Source: Deltaproteobacteria bacterium (GTDB taxonomy: Bacteria > Myxococcota > Kuafuiibacteriia > Kuafuiibacteriales > Kuafuiibacteriaceae). From it: 64,000 bases of DNA. How positions within the stretch are numbered: position 1 is the first letter of the stretch; the number at the start of each line of letters is the position of its first letter. The notes beneath the pieces were generated by a model. The model was not told where the DNA came from and ran no database searches. It was given only the letters and a program-made list of their open reading frames with translations. Location: NCBI GenBank assembly GCA_011526105.1, contig WYAZ01000073.1, positions 38,763-102,762 on the forward strand. Direction: 5' to 3'. A program made the position numbers and the translations under genes. This document shows, piece by piece, positions 60,934 to 64,000 of this stretch.

Positions 60934-62469
60934 TCACGGGAGCTCCGGTGGGTCGGTCAGCTCGGTGGGCAGCGGATCTCCGGTCAGGGCTTCGAGGAAT
61001 GCGAGCAGGTCCAAGACCTCGCGGTCGCGGAGGCCCAGCGGCGCAATCCTCACCGATTTGTTCTGAGGCGCGACACCCTCGCTCGTGCCACCTCGATCGT
61101 AGTGGCGAACGACCTCCTCGAGCGAGCGATAGATGCCGTCGTGCATGTACGGCGCGGTCAGCGCCACATCACGCAGTCCGGGGGTGCGCCAGGCGCCTCG
61201 CATGGAGTCTTCGACCTCGAGTTCGTAGAACGCCTTGCGCGAACGGTCGGTGGGCGTGTCGCTGTAGTCCTCGTTGTCGATTCGGCGCGTGGTGCCGGCC
61301 TTGAGCGCTGTGAGCCCCGCATACCAACCCAGAGGCGCGCAGTAACCATCATCCACGCAGTCTTCTTCACGCGGGACCCCCACTCCCTCCTGCGGAACCC
61401 CGATGTTGTAAAACCGCTTGTCCGACATGAGCGGCCCCGAGTGACACTCGATGCAGGCGGCCTTGCCCACAAAGAGTCGCGCGCCGCGGATGGCCTCCGG
61501 AGGCAAGAGATCCGAGTCCGGGCCATCGTCGTACCAACGGTCGAAGGGGGCCTCCCGGCTGTAGAGCAGATGCTCGAAGGCGGCGATCGCCTTCGCCCAG
61601 TTGACGAAGGTGCGAAAGACCGTCTCTTGGTCCTCGGCCGCCATGCAGTCGTAGGCGTCTTGAAAAGGTGCCTGTCCCCTTTTACACGCGCTGTCTCCGG
61701 CCTTGCCCTCGAGCGGGAATCGGGGCCAGCAAGTCGTGTTGCCGTCCTCGTCGGACTCTTCGGCGCAGCCGAGCTGAGTGGGACACCGAGCGCCGACCAA
61801 CTTGCACTGCCCATCGGTCTCGAGGAGCGCCGCCTGCTCCTCGAAGGAGCGGCCGAACTCCGGAAGAGGCCACTCGTCGCCGAAGACGGCCTCGTACTCG
61901 TCCTTGTAGAGGTCGTGAAGCAGCCAGGCGAAGCGCACGCGATTGCCGTTCATCGAAAAGCTGCTCTCGCCCACCGCCATCGCCTGCCAGACCAGCGAGT
62001 CATAGCGGCCGTTCCAGTACTTCAGCGGGTAGTAGGCGGAGTTGATCGTGCTCTGCGCGTTGACGTCGTACCAGCCGGCGCCGACCGAGACATGCCCGGG
62101 AACGGACGTGGGGTCGGTGCCGCCGCGCCGCAGATCGTGGCAGGTGGCGCAGGACACTTCGATGCGCTCGCCAATGGGCGCTCGCGCCGGCTGCGACATC
62201 ACGCGGCCGGTGCTGTCTTTCTGCGTCGCCACGCCCGAGAACCGCGGGTCGTGGTAGAGCTTTCGACCGAGCTGCTCGGCGAGGGCGTTGCCCACGTACT
62301 TGTTCGCGGGGTCCCTGGGCGGCGGCGGCAGATGCGCGAGCGTGCTGATGCGCTCCCACTCAGCGTCCGTGAACAAACAGCCCGGCTGCTCGCAGAACGA
62401 GTCACCCACGGACTCACAGCCCGCGAGGAGCAGGATCAACGATGCGCACGGTATCCAGGTCAGTCTCAT
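60934..62469 (-). CDS. Di-haem cytochrome c peroxidase / MauG-family lipoprotein
   Basis: This is a 511-residue protein. The signal MRLTWIPCASLILLLAGC gives a lipoprotein. Haem sites are Cys107-Ala-Thr-Cys-His111 and Cys339-Ile-Glu-Cys-His343. The order and spacing fit the CCP/MauG family, with FVGKAACIECHSGPLMSDKR, the conserved second-haem motif, and RTPGLRDVALTAPYMHDGIY near the C-terminus, including the usual Met and His. A Cys-rich insert (GQCKLVGARCPTQLGCAEES, about 210-260) is not in standard peroxidases. The enzyme may reduce peroxide or oxidise a protein substrate. ATG 62469 lies 11 bp after the porin stop. A longer frame upstream is antisense shadow. Confidence 0.88.
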   Translation of the reverse strand: MRLTWIPCASLILLLAGCESVGDSFCEQPGCLFTDAEWERISTLAHLPPPPRDPANKYVGNALAEQLGRKLYHDPRFSGVATQKDSTGRVMSQPARAPIGERIEVSCATCHDLRRGGTDPTSVPGHVSVGAGWYDVNAQSTINSAYYPLKYWNGRYDSLVWQAMAVGESSFSMNGNRVRFAWLLHDLYKDEYEAVFGDEWPLPEFGRSFEEQAALLETDGQCKLVGARCPTQLGCAEESDEDGNTTCWPRFPLEGKAGDSACKRGQAPFQDAYDCMAAEDQETVFRTFVNWAKAIAAFEHLLYSREAPFDRWYDDGPDSDLLPPEAIRGARLFVGKAACIECHSGPLMSDKRFYNIGVPQEGVGVPREEDCVDDGYCAPLGWYAGLTALKAGTTRRIDNEDYSDTPTDRSRKAFYELEVEDSMRGAWRTPGLRDVALTAPYMHDGIYRSLEEVVRHYDRGGTSEGVAPQNKSVRIAPLGLRDREVLDLLAFLEALTGDPLPTELTDPPELP

Positions 62470-62480
62470 GCGAATGCTCT

Positions 62481-63887
62481 CTAGTAGCGGAGGATGCCCG
62501 AAACGGTGAGGACGTCGTTGTCGATCTCGGGCACTTCCCCGAACTCGCCGTTCTTCAAGTACTCGGCCTTGAGCACGACGTGGTGGTTGATGGGGGCGCG
62601 CACACCGCCCGTGAACCGCCAAGACTTGGTCAGGTACGCGCGCTCCGCCCCCAGGCCCACGAAGGCGTCTCTGAGCTCCACGCGCGCCAGAGCCCCGAGC
62701 CAAGGAAAGAGCATGTAGTCCACCTGGACATAGCCCGAGTCGTTGAGCTGGAGTTCCCAGACATCTTGTGTGGCGTCGCCCGGCGCGCCACCTCGGATCC
62801 ACTGGGCCTTGAGGGCGAAGTCGACGGTTCGGTACTCGAGGTCCACGCCGGCAAACCAGATCTGCCCCGAGTTGTTCGCGGCGCGATCCTGCGAGCCCCA
62901 TTCTCCGGATAGGCCGATCTCGAAGGTGTGCCCTTCGGCCGCGTCGATGAAGTCGCCCACCGGGATGCGGACGGACGCGCGGCCGCTCAGCGTCTTGCCC
63001 GAGTTGGTGTCGATCTCGTTGTAGAAGTGAAACTGCTCGGTGGTAGAGGAGCCGTTCGTAATCGAGCCCGCGAGGATCAGCCAGTCTCCCAACAGCTTCA
63101 CGCGCCCCTTGAGCCCGAGCTGCGTCCCGATGGTGTAGCGCGCGATCAAGGAAGGGGTCACGCCAAAGCGATCGTCGGCTCGGCGCTCCTTGTATTCGAT
63201 GCCGAACACCGAATCGAACTTGCCCACGAACAAGGAGTACTTGGCCTCGTCGTCGATGACCCACTCGAGCTGCGCCAGATCGAGGTTGAAGTAGTCACCC
63301 AGATCAAACTCGGAGCCCGTTCGCGGGACGAAGTTGATGCTCGCGGTCGCGAGCAGACGTTCACCCAGGCCCGCGCGAATGCCGAGGTTGACCTCGTTGA
63401 CGATGAATCCTGGCGCACCGCCCGACCCCACCGAGTCAAAGCGATCGGACCCCGGTGAGTCGCCGAGATCGGCCGCGTCACCTCGGCTGTTCACCGTCGG
63501 CGCCAAGATGTCGCCCAGGAACACCCACGCGTAGCGTCCATCGTACTCGGGCAAAATCAGATTGCCGACGTCCTGCACCCAGCCGCTGCCATTACCCTGT
63601 GGAGCAAAGAACCCGAAGTCGATGTACCCAAACACCGTGAGCGGGACACTCGCCTCGTCCGGCGCGGACTCGGTGATGCGCTGCTCGAGCGCCTGGACCT
63701 TGTTTTCGAGTCGAGTCACCCGATCTTCGGCGGTCTCCGGCGCCTCGACCACGACGCGCTCGAGGTCCGCGCCCGGCTCGTCGTTGAGAGACGGGGGCAT
63801 AGCCTCTTCAGCGGCCGCGAAGCCCGAGACTCCGAGAACCAAGCCCACGAGAAGAGGATTGAGCCACCACACCCAGGGCAATCGCAT
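62481..63887 (-). CDS. Outer-membrane porin-like beta-barrel protein
   Basis: This is a 468-residue protein. The signal peptide (MRLPWVWWLNPLLVGLVLGV, cleavage near FAAAEE) is followed by a coiled-coil (DRVTRLENKVQALEQRITES). The rest is amphipathic beta-strands (PLTVFGYIDFGFFAPQGNGS, WVIDDEAKYSLFVGKFDSVF, VDFALKAQWIRGG) ending in an aromatic Tyr, as outer-membrane barrels do. It resembles large porins that begin with a coiled-coil. It is the first gene of the redox operon. Its ATG lies inside what appears to be the terminus of an ISAs1-type element, and the transposase stop overlaps that ATG (TGATG). The native start may have been altered; GTG 63872 just beyond the element is an alternative. 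Confidence 0.85.
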   Translation of the reverse strand: MRLPWVWWLNPLLVGLVLGVSGFAAAEEAMPPSLNDEPGADLERVVVEAPETAEDRVTRLENKVQALEQRITESAPDEASVPLTVFGYIDFGFFAPQGNGSGWVQDVGNLILPEYDGRYAWVFLGDILAPTVNSRGDAADLGDSPGSDRFDSVGSGGAPGFIVNEVNLGIRAGLGERLLATASINFVPRTGSEFDLGDYFNLDLAQLEWVIDDEAKYSLFVGKFDSVFGIEYKERRADDRFGVTPSLIARYTIGTQLGLKGRVKLLGDWLILAGSITNGSSTTEQFHFYNEIDTNSGKTLSGRASVRIPVGDFIDAAEGHTFEIGLSGEWGSQDRAANNSGQIWFAGVDLEYRTVDFALKAQWIRGGAPGDATQDVWELQLNDSGYVQVDYMLFPWLGALARVELRDAFVGLGAERAYLTKSWRFTGGVRAPINHHVVLKAEYLKNGEFGEVPEIDNDVLTVSGILRY

Positions 63888-64000
63888 CAAACCTGGATGC
63901 CGAGCAGGTGGAGCAAGTAGCCCTCGTCCCATCCCGCGGCGAGCCGCTTGTTCTTGAGCCCGACCTTCTTGCTCGTGTCCTGCTTCAAGAGGTTGAGCGC
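63874..64000 (-). mobile_element. Right end of an ISAs1-family insertion sequence
   Basis: From 63874 rightwards the plus strand begins CAGGGCAATCGCATCAAACC. CAGGG is the terminal pentamer characteristic of this family. It lies 13 bp beyond the transposase stop, as a compact IS end would. The other end, inverted repeat and target duplication lie outside the window or cannot be compared. The placement at the porin start is described under findings. Confidence 0.6.
63887..64000 (-). CDS. ISAs1-family transposase, C-terminal end only
   Basis: The last 37 codons are seen, from the window edge to TGA at 63887. The residues ALNLLKQDTSKKVGLKNKRL followed by AAGWDEGYLLHLL are the conserved C-terminus of ISAs1/H-repeat-type DDE transposases. 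The rest lies beyond the window, so integrity cannot be judged. The stop overlaps the porin ATG. Confidence 0.85.
   Translation of the reverse strand, partial: ALNLLKQDTSKKVGLKNKRLAAGWDEGYLLHLLGIQV

Overview
This 64 kb window is GC-rich chromosomal DNA of a Gram-negative bacterium with an elaborate envelope. The evidence for that is a complete type II secretion operon (C to N), LptD and an LptE-like lipoprotein, an OmpA-family protein with calcium-binding repeats, type IV minor pilins with PilY1, and many lipoproteins. The gene content, the frequent GTG/TTG starts, the ATGA/GTGA gene overlaps and the CHASE2 cyclase suggest a Myxococcota-type (former deltaproteobacterial) organism. This is inference from family knowledge; no rRNA or tRNA gene is present to test it.

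Layout. 1-4.4 kb (minus strand): end of an SPFH protein, an LptE-like lipoprotein, a DUF2007-rhomboid protease, an M50 peptidase with a TPR tail, a DUF4920 lipoprotein and a small unknown protein. 4.6-6.2 kb: a FAD-dependent dehydrogenase. 6.3-7.05 kb: a two-gene module of a small charged protein and an AbiEii/MNT-like nucleotidyltransferase, organised like a toxin-antitoxin pair. 7.1-11.4 kb: a tRNA-dihydrouridine synthase, an enolase-superfamily protein whose catalytic and metal residues are replaced, and the OmpA-type protein. 11.5-14.8 kb (plus): glmU and glmS for UDP-GlcNAc supply. 14.95-28.75 kb (plus): gspCDEFGHIJKLMN, tightly overlapped, followed 9 bp later by a ketol-acid reductoisomerase. 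A sigma-54-like promoter and two TGNCA-type dyads lie upstream of gspC.

29.8-35.9 kb (minus): pilV-pilW-pilX-pilY1 plus one extra secreted protein. 36-43.5 kb (plus): a PilZ protein, an EamA exporter, an 824-residue transglutaminase-elicitor-like protein, mltG and a DUF885 metallopeptidase. 43.4-46.4 kb (minus): a TetR-controlled operon (tetR, crotonase, LOG, alpha/beta hydrolase) with a clear operator over its promoter. A 165-bp imperfect palindrome separates it from lptD. 46.6-57.8 kb (minus): a long directon read from 57.8 kb leftwards as parA with zinc fingers, an RHH-like protein, a GT2 glycosyltransferase, a CHASE2 adenylate cyclase, accD, folC, an AMIN-domain protein and lptD. 58-59.2 kb: a CoA-transferase and a DUF167 protein. 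59.5-63.9 kb (minus): an extracytoplasmic redox operon of porin, MauG/CCP-type di-haem protein, cupredoxin and monohaem cytochrome c. Its 5' end is abutted by the end of an ISAs1-family insertion sequence that runs off the right edge.

The common theme is the cell envelope: precursors (glmU, glmS, accD), LPS export (lptD, lptE), murein processing (mltG), protein export (T2SS), pili, and periplasmic electron transfer. The least explained and most interesting items are the redox operon and its IS junction, the enolase-fold protein with a dismantled active site, the zinc-finger ParA with its RHH-like partner, the two-gene nucleotidyltransferase module, the 165-bp palindrome at the lptD stop codon, and the regulatory sites before gspC.
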